From Tepidibacillus_B infernus (GTDB lineage: Bacteria > Bacillota > Bacilli > Tepidibacillales > Tepidibacillaceae), in the NCBI RefSeq assembly GCF_048898065.1, contig NZ_JBLWFI010000001.1, positions 1,488,001 to 1,552,000 on the forward strand: a DNA stretch of 64,000 bases. The letters are read 5' to 3'. The notes beneath the pieces are model-generated. The model saw only the letters and a program-made list of their open reading frames with translations, was not told the DNA's origin and ran no database searches. A program made the translations under genes and the position numbers. Shown piece by piece: positions 17,699-26,549 of this stretch. The first letter of the stretch is position 1; each line of letters starts with the position of its first letter.

Positions 17699-18354
17699 TA
17701 TTCGTCCCCACTTTCTAGCATGGTCAAACATAAGCTTTCAATAAGAAAATGAGAGGAAACTGCCCCTGGATCTAAATGTCCGATTGATCTTGGGCCTAAA
17801 TAAGCAGCACGTCCTTTATTCGCCTGTAAATGTTTGGTGTTTTCCATGTATTTTTTACTTGTTTCCATAAGCTGCTGCCAATCTAAGGTTTCACCTTGTT
17901 CTCTTACAAAACGGGCTATAGGTTCCCAAACATCAAGCATGGTCTTATCACCTACTTGTGCTTTGCCCCTTAATTTTAAACCGTTAACTGCTTCTTCCAA
18001 AAGATTAGCAAAGTCGTCCATTGTTAATTCTTCTTTTCCTTTACAAATGCTCGCCGCCTTCATAAAAGCGGTTCCATACAAAGGTCCGGAAGCCCCACCT
18101 ACTTTAGAAATTAAAACCATCGAAATATCTTGAAATAAACTACCGATCTCTTGATAATTCTTTAAGGTTATTTTCTTCGTAACTTCTTGAAAACCTCGTG
18201 ACAAATTAATGCCATGATCACCGTCTCCAATTTCCTGATCGAGTTGGGTTAAATATTCCTTTTGTGTTTGAATTTTTTCGCTGGCTCTATTTATCCACCG
18301 AATGATTTGCTCTATGTGAATCACGGATAACACTCCTGTCTTTATTTTTTCCAA
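17698..18354 (-). CDS. dhaL: Dihydroxyacetone kinase ADP-binding subunit
   Basis: A 218-residue all-helical subunit that holds Mg-ADP and passes phosphate from DhaM to dihydroxyacetone on DhaK. The metal-binding loop with three aspartates is QEIGDGDHGINLSRG, and the glycine-rich GGASGPLYGT and DPGAVSSHF loops cover the nucleotide. It overlaps the 3' end of dhaK by 13 bases and the start of dhaM by one. The product, dihydroxyacetone phosphate, is the same one made by GlpABC, so the two routes meet. Confidence 0.94.
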   Translation of the reverse strand: MEKIKTGVLSVIHIEQIIRWINRASEKIQTQKEYLTQLDQEIGDGDHGINLSRGFQEVTKKITLKNYQEIGSLFQDISMVLISKVGGASGPLYGTAFMKAASICKGKEELTMDDFANLLEEAVNGLKLRGKAQVGDKTMLDVWEPIARFVREQGETLDWQQLMETSKKYMENTKHLQANKGRAAYLGPRSIGHLDPGAVSSHFLIESLCLTMLESGDE

Positions 18355-19337
18355 GCGACCGTATCTGCTCCTGCTTCTAATAATTCAATTAATTGATCAT
18401 CTAATTTTAATAAGGTGACGGATACTCCAGCCATTTCTAAGGAGGTCATATATTCGCCTACAAATGTATTATAGACATCAATTTGATTTGATTGTAATAT
18501 TTCGTTGACTTTTTTATTTAAAATATACAACTCCATTAAAGGAGTGGCACCTAACCCGTTGATCATAACGGCAACTTTTTCGCCAACAACTAGCTTCATA
18601 TCTTCTAAAATTCGTTCTACTAAAGTTTCTGCAATTTTGTTAGCAGTTTCAATAGTTGTTCTTTGTGTTCCTGGTTCTCCATGAATCCCCATGCCAATTT
18701 CCATTTCATTCTCACCTATTTCAAAACCAGGCTTTCCAGCTGCAGGAATTGTTGCTGGAGTTAATGCCATTCCCATACTGCGGACATTAGCAATAACTTT
18801 AAGAGCCACTTCTTTTACTTCGTCTAAAGATAGACCTTTCTCAGCGGCTGCACCGGTAATTTTGTGAACAAAAACCGTTCCTGCTATTCCGCGGCGACCT
18901 GTGGTATACGTACTATTTTCAACTGCAACGTCATCATTGACTACTACTTTTTCTACTCGAATTCCTTCAGCTTCTGCTAATTCTGCAGCCATCTCAAAAT
19001 TCATAATATCGCCAGTGTAATTTTTGATAATGAGTAGAACGCCTTGTCCCGAATTAACTGCCTTAATCGCTTCTAATACTTGATCAGGTGTTGGTGAGGT
19101 AAAGACCTCTCCAGCTACAGCTCCATCTAGCATTCCTTTTCCCACATATCCTGCATGGGAAGGTTCATGTCCACTTCCCCCACCGCTAACTAAAGCAACT
19201 TTTCCTTGAACAGGTGAATCGGCTCTAACAATGACAGTTGTTTCTGGTACATTTCTTAATTTTTTCGGGTGAGCCATCACCATACCATCAATCATATCTC
19301 TTACCACTTGTTCTGGATCATTGATAATCTTTTTCAT
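18342..19337 (-). CDS. dhaK: Dihydroxyacetone kinase substrate-binding subunit
   Basis: A 331-residue subunit that binds dihydroxyacetone covalently through a histidine; His219 in MGIHGEPG is at the expected place. The N-terminal GGGSGHEPSHAGYVG loop is also intact. It starts with ATG nine bases after GGAGG. The gene is first in dhaKLM-glpP and stands behind a good sigma-54 promoter (19393-19409), next to a sigma-54 activator gene. The source of dihydroxyacetone, usually a glycerol dehydrogenase, is not in this window. Confidence 0.96.
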   Translation of the reverse strand: MKKIINDPEQVVRDMIDGMVMAHPKKLRNVPETTVIVRADSPVQGKVALVSGGGSGHEPSHAGYVGKGMLDGAVAGEVFTSPTPDQVLEAIKAVNSGQGVLLIIKNYTGDIMNFEMAAELAEAEGIRVEKVVVNDDVAVENSTYTTGRRGIAGTVFVHKITGAAAEKGLSLDEVKEVALKVIANVRSMGMALTPATIPAAGKPGFEIGENEMEIGMGIHGEPGTQRTTIETANKIAETLVERILEDMKLVVGEKVAVMINGLGATPLMELYILNKKVNEILQSNQIDVYNTFVGEYMTSLEMAGVSVTLLKLDDQLIELLEAGADTVAWKK

Positions 19338-19392
19338 GAATAATTACCTCCCTTTATATGAAATTTAAGCTTGTTTCTGCTATTTTATTTAT

Positions 19393-19409
19393 TGCAATTT
19401 ACATGCCAA
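19393..19409 (-). promoter_or_regulatory. Sigma-54 (-24/-12) promoter of dhaKLM
   Basis: The minus strand reads TTGGCATGTAAATTGCA, matching TTGGCAC-N5-TTGCA with the GG and GC elements at the right spacing. It lies 56 bases before dhaK and beside the gene of a sigma-54 activator. This is a strong sign that dhaKLM needs RpoN. Confidence 0.85.
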
Positions 19410-19499
19410 TTCATCATCTAAATAAATTTTCATGATTTCGCTTTATTTTCGGAATCAGATTATAAGAAAAAAAGTTTGATTTGGGAAAAAGTATCAATC

Positions 19500-21554
19500 T
19501 TATTGATATTTTTTCCCAAGATAGTCCTCTATACCATATTTTCTTACTTTACTGGCTACTGTTTTATGTGTTAATCCTAATGCTTTAGAGACACTATTAA
19601 AACTGGGATAATATTGAATGGCATATTGAAAAATTTCTCTCTCATATTCTTCCATTGTTTTTACTTTTCCTTCTTTCTTCCATTCATTTGATATAATAGA
19701 AGGAGCATCTTCTAAGAGCTGAGAAGAAATAAGATATTTTGGTAGGTCTTTGACGAGTAGATATTCTCCCTCACTTAAACTCATCGTTCGTTCTACAATA
19801 TTCTGTAGTTCTCTAATATTACCCGGCCAATCATATTGTATGAGTGCTTCCATAAATCCTTTCTCATATCCCTTGATATTTTTTCCCAAGCTTTTATTCA
19901 ATTGTTTTCGAAAGGAATCGACTAATAAGGGAATATCTGATTTCCGTTGTCTTAATGGAGGAAGATGGATAGGAATCACGTTTAAACGATAAAACAAATC
20001 CTCCCGAAATTCCCCTGTCTTCACCATCTTAAAAAGATCGCGATGGGTAGCCGCAATCACTCTAACGTCTAAATGTATGACTTGTTGCCCACCCACTCGT
20101 TCAATTTCCTTCTCTTGCAAAACTCTTAAAATTTTGGATTGAAGCTCTAAACTTAAATCTCCAATTTCATCTAATAGAATTGTTCCGGTATGAGCCAATT
20201 CAAATTTTCCTCTTCGCAATTGAAAAGCACCTGTAAAAGCTCCCTTTTCGTGGCCGAATAATTCACTTTCGATTAAGTGGGCAGGAATTGCTGCACAATT
20301 GACCCGTATAAACGGTTTCCCGTTACGATCACTGGCTTCATGAATCGCCCTAGCCACCAATTCTTTTCCTGTACCACTCTCTCCTGTAATTAGTATAGTA
20401 GAATCGGTTTTGGCCACTTTATTTGCAATCGATAAAGTGTCCATCAGTTCATCACTATATCCAATAATTTGAGCAAAAGCACCATTAAATCGTTCGTGCT
20501 TCGATAGTTCTTGTTCTAAGTACCTTGTTCGTTCTTCAGCAATTTCAAGCTGTTGAAGCAATGTCTTGATTTCATTTAAGGGGCTTAACGTTAATACGGT
20601 TCCACAAAAACAACCATCCACTAATATTGGATGCAATTTAGCAATATATGCGTGATGATTTTCTAAATGAACCACTTCAACAAATGGACGATGGTAATCT
20701 ACCACTTTTCGCCAAACTTTTTTATTTAAAACTTGAAAGATAGAATGAGTTTTATCTAGCTCTTTTAAAAGAATCTCCATCACTGGATTTGTATATAAAA
20801 AATCACCATTTTGATCAGATAATGCTATGGCATCTTCTACAGAATGGAGGACTAAATCAAGTTGTTCTTTTATTTTTTTCACTTCATTTAACTCTTTACT
20901 TAATTCTTCAATCGTAGATATGTCATGAAAGAGTGCAACAGCCCCTACTATTTTCCCATCCCAGATAACAGGAGAACGATTCGTTAAGATCACACGATTA
21001 TTTAATACTTGTTTTTTGGCAATTTCAGCTATTCCTGTTTGCATAACATGATATAAACGGGAATGGGGTATAACATGATCTGCCCGATGGTTTAATAACT
21101 GATCGAGGGGAATTTCGAAAAGCTTAACAGCTTCTTCATTGACATAGGTAATGATGTTTTCTTTGTTTACAACCACAATACCATTAGGCAAACTGGATAG
21201 TACAGATTCAACAGTGACGGAATTCTCCATTAATAGTTGATCTGTTTTCGAATGATCTTGAGATTCTTCATAGTCAGGTGTCTGGATAAAATCTTTAATT
21301 TTCTCAATGATTTCTTGGGAAACTTCTTCTTCAAAGCGTAGAATAATTTTTTCCCCTTTTTGGATTTTATAAGAAATAAGGGCTAAAAGGCTGGTAATTG
21401 GGGTTTTTCGTTCACGATGAATTACATAGATTTTCGTCAATATACGAGTATCATGAATTAGTGACTGTAATTTGGCGATTAATGACGCCGCAAAACGAAC
21501 ATGTAAACCATTCGTCTTGTTAACAACCACTTCCACTTCCCTGATTGCTTCCAT
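19500..21554 (-). CDS. Sigma-54-dependent activator with N-terminal HPr-like domain
   Basis: A 684-residue bacterial enhancer-binding protein. Residues 1-90 resemble HPr: NGLHVRFAASL carries His18 in place of HPr His15, and TSLLALISYKI carries Ser55 in place of regulatory Ser46. Two PAS-like domains follow (about 105-220 and 225-335), then the AAA+ domain (Walker A GESGTGKE, GAFTGA sigma-54 contact loop, Walker B LLDEIGDL) and a Fis-type helix-turn-helix at the end. It faces the sigma-54 promoter of dhaKLM and is the likely activator, similar in role to DhaR. The HPr domain suggests control by the phosphotransferase system. Confidence 0.92.
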   Translation of the reverse strand: MEAIREVEVVVNKTNGLHVRFAASLIAKLQSLIHDTRILTKIYVIHRERKTPITSLLALISYKIQKGEKIILRFEEEVSQEIIEKIKDFIQTPDYEESQDHSKTDQLLMENSVTVESVLSSLPNGIVVVNKENIITYVNEEAVKLFEIPLDQLLNHRADHVIPHSRLYHVMQTGIAEIAKKQVLNNRVILTNRSPVIWDGKIVGAVALFHDISTIEELSKELNEVKKIKEQLDLVLHSVEDAIALSDQNGDFLYTNPVMEILLKELDKTHSIFQVLNKKVWRKVVDYHRPFVEVVHLENHHAYIAKLHPILVDGCFCGTVLTLSPLNEIKTLLQQLEIAEERTRYLEQELSKHERFNGAFAQIIGYSDELMDTLSIANKVAKTDSTILITGESGTGKELVARAIHEASDRNGKPFIRVNCAAIPAHLIESELFGHEKGAFTGAFQLRRGKFELAHTGTILLDEIGDLSLELQSKILRVLQEKEIERVGGQQVIHLDVRVIAATHRDLFKMVKTGEFREDLFYRLNVIPIHLPPLRQRKSDIPLLVDSFRKQLNKSLGKNIKGYEKGFMEALIQYDWPGNIRELQNIVERTMSLSEGEYLLVKDLPKYLISSQLLEDAPSIISNEWKKEGKVKTMEEYEREIFQYAIQYYPSFNSVSKALGLTHKTVASKVRKYGIEDYLGKKYQ

Positions 21555-21971
21555 TCATCATTCCTCTTTTCTATCAAACTTATATAAACAAAGAATACAT
21601 TTACCAAAAGGTCGCGATTTGAAGGCGCCTGATAAAATTTTAATATAGTGACCTTCACTTATTGACCATCGTTAGTCCTGAATCAACGACTTAACTGTCC
21701 AATAAAAAATACTTTGAATTCCTTTTTTCGTTGATCATTCATCCATACATACCCCTTATTAACCGTTTTTCTTTTTTACAAGAAAAAAACCATAAAAAAT
21801 CGCTAGAATTTCTATTCTAGGTTTTTAATGGTTTTTCCTACTCTCCAACCCAATTTATCAATTTTTACTATTATAACATATTTCCATTTCTTATAAATCC
21901 TTTAAAAAAAAAAGCCGTAACACTTCTTCCAACTAAGACACTTCTAATCCCCCTAGATTTCTTTCTCCCTT
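21555..21971. other. Intergenic region between the sigma-54 activator and mgtC
   Basis: No gene was seen in this 417-base stretch. It holds the upstream region of the activator gene, including an AAGGTC/GACCTT inverted repeat around 21609-21655, and a strong terminator for the glpP2-glpQ-mgtC run at 21785-21836. Confidence 0.6.
21785..21836 (-). terminator. Terminator downstream of mgtC
   Basis: AAAAACCAT (21785-21793) pairs with ATGGTTTTT (21828-21836), with an inner stem CTAGAAT/ATTCTAG. Both flanks carry A or T runs, so it can work in either direction. It ends the mgtC transcript. Confidence 0.75.
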
Positions 21972-22685
21972 TTATGACTCAAGGCTATTCCCATACTGAA
22001 CTTCTTTCACACCTTTAATCTGCTTAATATCATCCACTACAAATGGTAAAGAATTTGGTTTTTGCATCCTTAACGTTAAGTCGATGGTCACATAGCTTAC
22101 TTCATTTTCATCTTTTTCTTCATCATGAATACTTACGCTTTTGACGTTAATCTTTCTTTCTCCTAATTTCATTGCAATTTCTCCAAGTTTTCCGGGTTGA
22201 TCAACGACACACACTCTGATTTGCGTTAAATGTCTTTTGCGGATAATAAACTGATCAAATTTTGCTAATACGGCTAAACTAACTAAAACAAAAAAAGTTG
22301 TGACTACTGCCCCAAAATAAAAGCCAGCTCCAATACCCAAGCCAATAGCTGCAACTACCCAAAGTGATGCTGCCGTAGTTAAACCAGTGACTGTAAAACC
22401 ATGTCTTAAAATCGTCCCCGCACCTAAGAATCCAATTCCAGCAACCACTTGAGCTGCAATACGGGAGGGATCAAATCTTACATTTTCTTCATGTAAAAAA
22501 GGTTCAAAGCCATAAATCGAAATAAGCATGATCAAGGTAGAACCTAAGCTGACCAATATATGTGTACGGAAACCAGCAGGATGATTATGCTGTTCTCTTT
22601 CAAAACCAATTACCCCACCTAACAGTACTGCTAAGGATAATCTTAGAAGAATATGAAGATAATCAATAGACCAAACTTCTGCCAT
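21972..22685 (-). CDS. MgtC/SapB family membrane protein
   Basis: A 237-residue membrane protein. The N-terminal 140 residues form about five helices with the MgtC signature GGVIGFEREQHNHPAGFRTH and GIGFLGAGTILR. The C-terminal 90 residues form a cytoplasmic ACT-like domain (IRVCVVDQPGKLGEIA). MgtC proteins are linked to magnesium limitation and inhibition of F-type ATP synthase in some pathogens; the role in this bacterium is unknown. It follows glpQ by four bases and is co-transcribed with glpP2 and glpQ, an unusual grouping. Confidence 0.9.
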   Translation of the reverse strand: MAEVWSIDYLHILLRLSLAVLLGGVIGFEREQHNHPAGFRTHILVSLGSTLIMLISIYGFEPFLHEENVRFDPSRIAAQVVAGIGFLGAGTILRHGFTVTGLTTAASLWVVAAIGLGIGAGFYFGAVVTTFFVLVSLAVLAKFDQFIIRKRHLTQIRVCVVDQPGKLGEIAMKLGERKINVKSVSIHDEEKDENEVSYVTIDLTLRMQKPNSLPFVVDDIKQIKGVKEVQYGNSLES

Positions 22686-22689
22686 CCTA

Positions 22690-23412
22690 TCACCTCAAAA
22701 CACTCATTTTATCTGGAAAATTCGTAAAACAGCCATCAACACCATAACTAGTTAATTTTTTAAATAAAGATAAACTATCTACAGTGTATGGATATAATTT
22801 ATAATCATACTCATGAAATGCTTGAATATACTTCTTATCTACAAAAGAGACGTGAGGATGGACACTATAAACTTTAAACGGTAGATGACGTACGTAATTT
22901 ACAGGGTCAATTATTCTTGTAGAGAAAAGAACACCCAATTTTATTTGTGGATTTAATTTTGCAACTTTTGCTAAAGTATAATGATCAAATGAAGAAATAA
23001 TTACACGATCAAGCATCTTATATTTGCTGATAAGATCAAGCATTTTCTTTTCAATTCCTTGATAAAAGAAAGGGATATTTTTTATTTCAATATTGACTAC
23101 TAAATTTGTTTTTGAAGCAAATGTTAGAAATTCATCTAAAGTAGGTATTCTCTCTCCTCTAAATTCATTTGAAAACCAAGAACCTGCATCTAATTTTTGC
23201 AATTCCTTCAACGTATAATCTTTTAAATATCCCGTTCCATTTGTTGTGCGGTTCACTTTTTCATCGTGACAAATGATAACTTCCCCATCTTTTGTCAATT
23301 GAATATCTAATTCAATACCATCACTATTCATTTTTTCAGCAAGTCGAAATGCAGCCATTGTATTTTCAGGTGCATATCCTGAAGCACCACGATGGGCAAA
23401 AATCATTTTCAT
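22690..23412 (-). CDS. glpQ: Glycerophosphodiester phosphodiesterase
   Basis: About 240 residues with the GDPD TIM barrel. The catalytic residues are in FAHRGASGYAPENTMAAF, ELDIQLTKDGEVIICHDE and the later INIEIKN-like segment VVNIEIKN. It has no signal peptide and is therefore cytoplasmic, releasing glycerol-3-phosphate from phospholipid head groups. The start is taken at ATG 23412 (or 23406), directly after GGAGGGAA; the longer frame to 23460 has no ribosome site. It overlaps nothing essential and lies just after a GlpP paralogue. Confidence 0.92.
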   Translation of the reverse strand: MKMIFAHRGASGYAPENTMAAFRLAEKMNSDGIELDIQLTKDGEVIICHDEKVNRTTNGTGYLKDYTLKELQKLDAGSWFSNEFRGERIPTLDEFLTFASKTNLVVNIEIKNIPFFYQGIEKKMLDLISKYKMLDRVIISSFDHYTLAKVAKLNPQIKLGVLFSTRIIDPVNYVRHLPFKVYSVHPHVSFVDKKYIQAFHEYDYKLYPYTVDSLSLFKKLTSYGVDGCFTNFPDKMSVLR

Positions 23413-23441
23413 TTCCCTCCAATCTTTAATCTTTACGGCCA

Positions 23442-23996
23442 CTATATTTTTTCTTCCCATAATTCATAATTTGAAGTCGTAACGGCTGTAGCACCAGCAT
23501 TAAGTGCATTTTCTATATCATCCTTTGTACGAATCAGGCCACCTGCTAGAACAGGAATTCTAGTTGTTTCTTTTACTTCTTTAATCATATGTGGAATAAG
23601 GCCTGGTAATACTTCAATAAAATCAGGTTGGGTTTTCTCAAACAACTTATAACTTGTTTCTAATGCCGTTGAATCCAGTAAGAATAGACGTTGTATAGCA
23701 AGTAACCCCTTCTTTTTGGCAGTGGTTATCACTTGTGAACGAGTTGAGATTAGGCCAAATGGTTGAATGTTTTGAATCACAAATTGTGTAGCATATTCAT
23801 CATTTTTTAATCCATGAATTAAATCTATGTGCAATAGCAATTTCTTATTTGCTTTTTTGCTATATTCAGAAATACTTTTTAGCTGCCCAATATGACTGTT
23901 AAGTAAAATAAAGTACTCTATATCACTCTTCAGTATTTTTTCAAAATCCTTCATATTACGTATTGCTGGTAAAATTCTTTGACCGTTAAAATCCAA
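23442..23996 (-). CDS. glpP: Glycerol-3-phosphate-responsive antiterminator GlpP, copy 2
   Basis: A 184-residue paralogue of the GlpP at 16714-17274, with the same signatures: FNGQRILPAIRNMKDFE, LLLHIDLIHGLKNDEYA and IPVLAGGLIRTKDDI. It begins with TTG behind GGGAG. The gene heads glpP-glpQ-mgtC, so this copy may respond to glycerophosphodiester breakdown, while copy 1 is tied to dhaKLM. Both would be able to act on the three GGAGA-N3-GGAGA leaders; whether they divide the targets is unknown. Confidence 0.93.
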   Translation of the reverse strand: MDFNGQRILPAIRNMKDFEKILKSDIEYFILLNSHIGQLKSISEYSKKANKKLLLHIDLIHGLKNDEYATQFVIQNIQPFGLISTRSQVITTAKKKGLLAIQRLFLLDSTALETSYKLFEKTQPDFIEVLPGLIPHMIKEVKETTRIPVLAGGLIRTKDDIENALNAGATAVTTSNYELWEEKI

Positions 23997-24261
23997 AACA
24001 GGTCACTCCCTCTAAAAATAATCAGGACAGTTCTCTTATAATATATAATATAGTATATAGTAAAAAAAATGGCCGCAAGCCCTAATGGCCAACGGCACTC
24101 CAAATAATCTCTCAACCAAAACATGTTTGGTGAATTAATCATACCATTCTATAGCGATAATGTGAATACGTTTCCCACAAAAAAATTAATTAAATTATTA
24201 TTTTGTGAAAAAAGTGTGATATGTTACAATAATCATATTGCTTTTTAATGGAGGAATGAAT

Positions 24262-24576
24262 ATGGATTTTTCTATAACTGATCAAGCTTTAAAGCAAATT
24301 GAAGCATTACAATTACCTTCCAATATTGGGGTACGTATTAAAGCAGAGTTGGCTGCTGGCTGAGGTTTCACGCTTGAGGTAGAATTGGTTCTGGATGAAC
24401 CAAAAGAAAGTGATCAAACAGTTCTTATCAATAACCAGATGTTTATATTTGACTCTTTTACTGCAAAAACATTCGATGAACCTCTAAAGTTAGATTATTC
24501 TGAGCTTCAGGGTTACAAATTATCTACTCCTTCTGAAATTCTAGCCTACGGGATACACCTAAGCAGTAGTGTTTAA
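24262..24576 (+). CDS. HesB-like selenoprotein (UGA read as selenocysteine)
   Basis: A 104-residue protein of the HesB/IscA-like fold when UGA at 24361-24363 is read as selenocysteine (residue 34). The flanking sequence is ELAAG-U-GFTLEVELVLDEP, where U aligns with the first conserved cysteine of IscA-type proteins. The C-terminal CGC motif of IscA is missing. A bSECIS-like hairpin follows: TTGGTTC/GAACCAA with loop TGGAT at 24385-24403, 28 bases from UGA to loop. The ATG at 24262 has GGAGG seven bases upstream. HesB-like selenoproteins are a known family; function is unclear, probably redox or metal related. Confidence 0.85.
24385..24403 (+). promoter_or_regulatory. Bacterial SECIS-like hairpin in the hesB-like gene
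   Basis: A perfect seven-base stem TTGGTTC/GAACCAA closes a five-base loop TGGAT with G in its first two positions. It begins 21 bases after the UGA codon, with the loop 28 bases away, inside the range known for bSECIS elements. Confidence 0.75.
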
Positions 24577-24651
24577 TAACACTGACAGCTAGATACCATA
24601 AGCTAACATAATTTAGGAACTTGGTTTATACCAAGTTCCCTTGAATATAAC

Positions 24652-26298
24652 CTAAACAGTTTCCACGCTATATTTCAATTCTGTCTCTAGCTCACTCCTA
24701 TACTGTTTTTTTTCTCGCTCTGTCCATTTTAAATATTCTGCCATGAACTGTATGACCGATTCTTTCCAGTTTATGACCCACTCCCGATTGAAAAGAATTG
24801 CCCCTGTTCTTCTTAGAAAAAAATCTAACGGAGACACAACCATCTCTTGTTCAATCCCATATACTAATGCCCCGTATACAGACTTAGGCAAATCAATTTT
24901 AGAGTCGCTGCTCTGACCAATATAACGATAGATTTCATTCACATTAGAACCATACTTTTTTACAAGGTTGGTGGCCTCTTCCTTAGACAAACCTAAAGTC
25001 ATTCCTTCTGCAACTTTTCTTTGGATAAAATCGATAAATCCTTTTGAACCATCAACGTCTCCTCCAGATAATGTTTTATTCTTTGTACTTGATGGAGGGA
25101 ATCGTAATTGCTCTTCTTTCTGTAACTTCTCTGCAACCAAATCCACAATCCGTTCGGCCATTTTACGATAACCGGTTAATTTACCACCAGCAATGGAAAT
25201 TAAGCCTGTGTCAGAAACAAAAATCTCATCTTTTCTTGATACTTCAGAAGGTGATTTTCCTTCCTCATGAATGAGTGGTCTTAGTCCTGCCCAACTAGAT
25301 TCGACATCACGATCCGTTAGTTTTAAATCAGGAAACATGTTATTTGCTGCTGCTAAAAGATAAGACCGATCTTCTTCTGTCATTCTTGGGTTTTGAATAT
25401 CTCCTTGGTAAACCGTATCTGTTGTTCCTAAATAAGTTTTTCCTTCCCTTGGAATGACAAAAACCATTCGCCCATCTGGAACGTCAAAATAAATCGCATG
25501 ATGTAGAGGAAATTTTTTTTGATCAAAGACAAGATGAACTCCTTTGGTCAATAATAAATGTTTGCCTTGTTTAGATCCATCCATTTCCCTTACATGATCA
25601 ACCCAGGGGCCAGTGGCATTGACAATTTTTTTAGCAAAAATTTCATACACCTGATTAGAAATCAGGTCTTTTACTTGTGCACCAATCAGTTTATGGTCGC
25701 GATAGATCAACTCTTCTACTTTAGCATAATTGCTAACTAATGCTCCATGTTTCTGTGCTTCTTTCATTGTTTCTATCGTTAACCTGGCATCATCTGTCCG
25801 ATATTCAACATAGACCCCACTACCTTTTAGTCCATTTTTCTTCAATAGAGGTTCTTTTTTTAAGGTTTCCTCTACATTAAGCATTGTTCTTCTTTCATCT
25901 TTTTTCACATTAGCAAGAAAATCATAGACCTTTAATCCAATTGAAGTGGAAAATTTGCCAAAGGTTCCTCCTTGATAAATAGGAAGAATCATCCACTCAG
26001 GAGTGGTCACATGAGGAGCATTTTCATAAACAATTGCTCTTTCTTTTCCCACTTCTGCTACAACGCCTACTTCAAATTGTTTTAAATATCTTAACCCTCC
26101 GTGTACGAGCTTTGTTGAACGACTAGAGGTTCCAGCCGCGAAGTCTTGCATTTCGACTAATCCAACCTTCATACCTCTTAATGCAGCATCTAATGCAATT
26201 CCTGCACCTGTAATCCCACCACCAATAATCAAAAGATCTAGTGGTTCTTTACTCATTTGCTTTAAGAATTTGCTTCGATTAATACTAGAAAAGCCCAT
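24652..26298 (-). CDS. glpD: Aerobic-type glycerol-3-phosphate dehydrogenase
   Basis: A 548-residue membrane-associated FAD enzyme that oxidises glycerol-3-phosphate and reduces quinone. The FAD motif is DLLIIGGGITGAGIALDAALRG, with GTSSRSTKLVHGGLRYL next to it, both diagnostic for GlpD. The C-terminal 120 residues form the helical cap. It is a single gene unit behind its own promoter and GlpP-type leader. Its presence together with glpABC indicates that the organism can switch between two respiratory entries for glycerol-3-phosphate. Confidence 0.96.
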   Translation of the reverse strand: MGFSSINRSKFLKQMSKEPLDLLIIGGGITGAGIALDAALRGMKVGLVEMQDFAAGTSSRSTKLVHGGLRYLKQFEVGVVAEVGKERAIVYENAPHVTTPEWMILPIYQGGTFGKFSTSIGLKVYDFLANVKKDERRTMLNVEETLKKEPLLKKNGLKGSGVYVEYRTDDARLTIETMKEAQKHGALVSNYAKVEELIYRDHKLIGAQVKDLISNQVYEIFAKKIVNATGPWVDHVREMDGSKQGKHLLLTKGVHLVFDQKKFPLHHAIYFDVPDGRMVFVIPREGKTYLGTTDTVYQGDIQNPRMTEEDRSYLLAAANNMFPDLKLTDRDVESSWAGLRPLIHEEGKSPSEVSRKDEIFVSDTGLISIAGGKLTGYRKMAERIVDLVAEKLQKEEQLRFPPSSTKNKTLSGGDVDGSKGFIDFIQRKVAEGMTLGLSKEEATNLVKKYGSNVNEIYRYIGQSSDSKIDLPKSVYGALVYGIEQEMVVSPLDFFLRRTGAILFNREWVINWKESVIQFMAEYLKWTEREKKQYRSELETELKYSVETV

Positions 26299-26394
26299 TT
26301 CAATTCACCCTTTCTTTTAAGAGTACCCACAAAAGTGACGAATTTCTTTGAAGCATTCCATAAATTTTTGCAAAGCCCAACAAATACAGAAAAA

Positions 26395-26457
26395 AGAGAC
26401 CGCAACAAAACCCTACTAGAATACCTAATAAGGATGTTACGGTCTCTCCAATTCTCC
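26395..26457 (-). promoter_or_regulatory. glpD leader: GlpP-type box and intrinsic terminator
   Basis: Minus strand GGAGA-ATT-GGAGA (26445-26457) runs into a hairpin whose arms AGAGACCG and CGGTCTCT (26440-26447 and 26395-26402) are followed by TTTTTT. The second GGAGA overlaps the stem base. The same design is present at glpA and glpF. Confidence 0.8.
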
Positions 26458-26482
26458 GACCTGTATTTTAATTGTCATCATC

Positions 26483-26511
26483 ATTATATATCAAAAAGAA
26501 ATACAGCTCAA
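26483..26511 (-). promoter_or_regulatory. Sigma-A promoter of glpD
   Basis: TTGAGC (26506-26511), a 17-base spacer and TATAAT (26483-26488) on the minus strand, about 25 bases before the GlpP-type box. Confidence 0.75.
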
Positions 26512-26549
26512 GAAAAATGATCTTCTTCCAAGAATAGAGACTCAATTTC

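Noticed and set aside
24385..24576. Independent 63-residue gene
   Set aside because: It is the part of the HesB-like protein after the UGA. The upstream frame with a good ribosome site joins it, and the start within it has no site.
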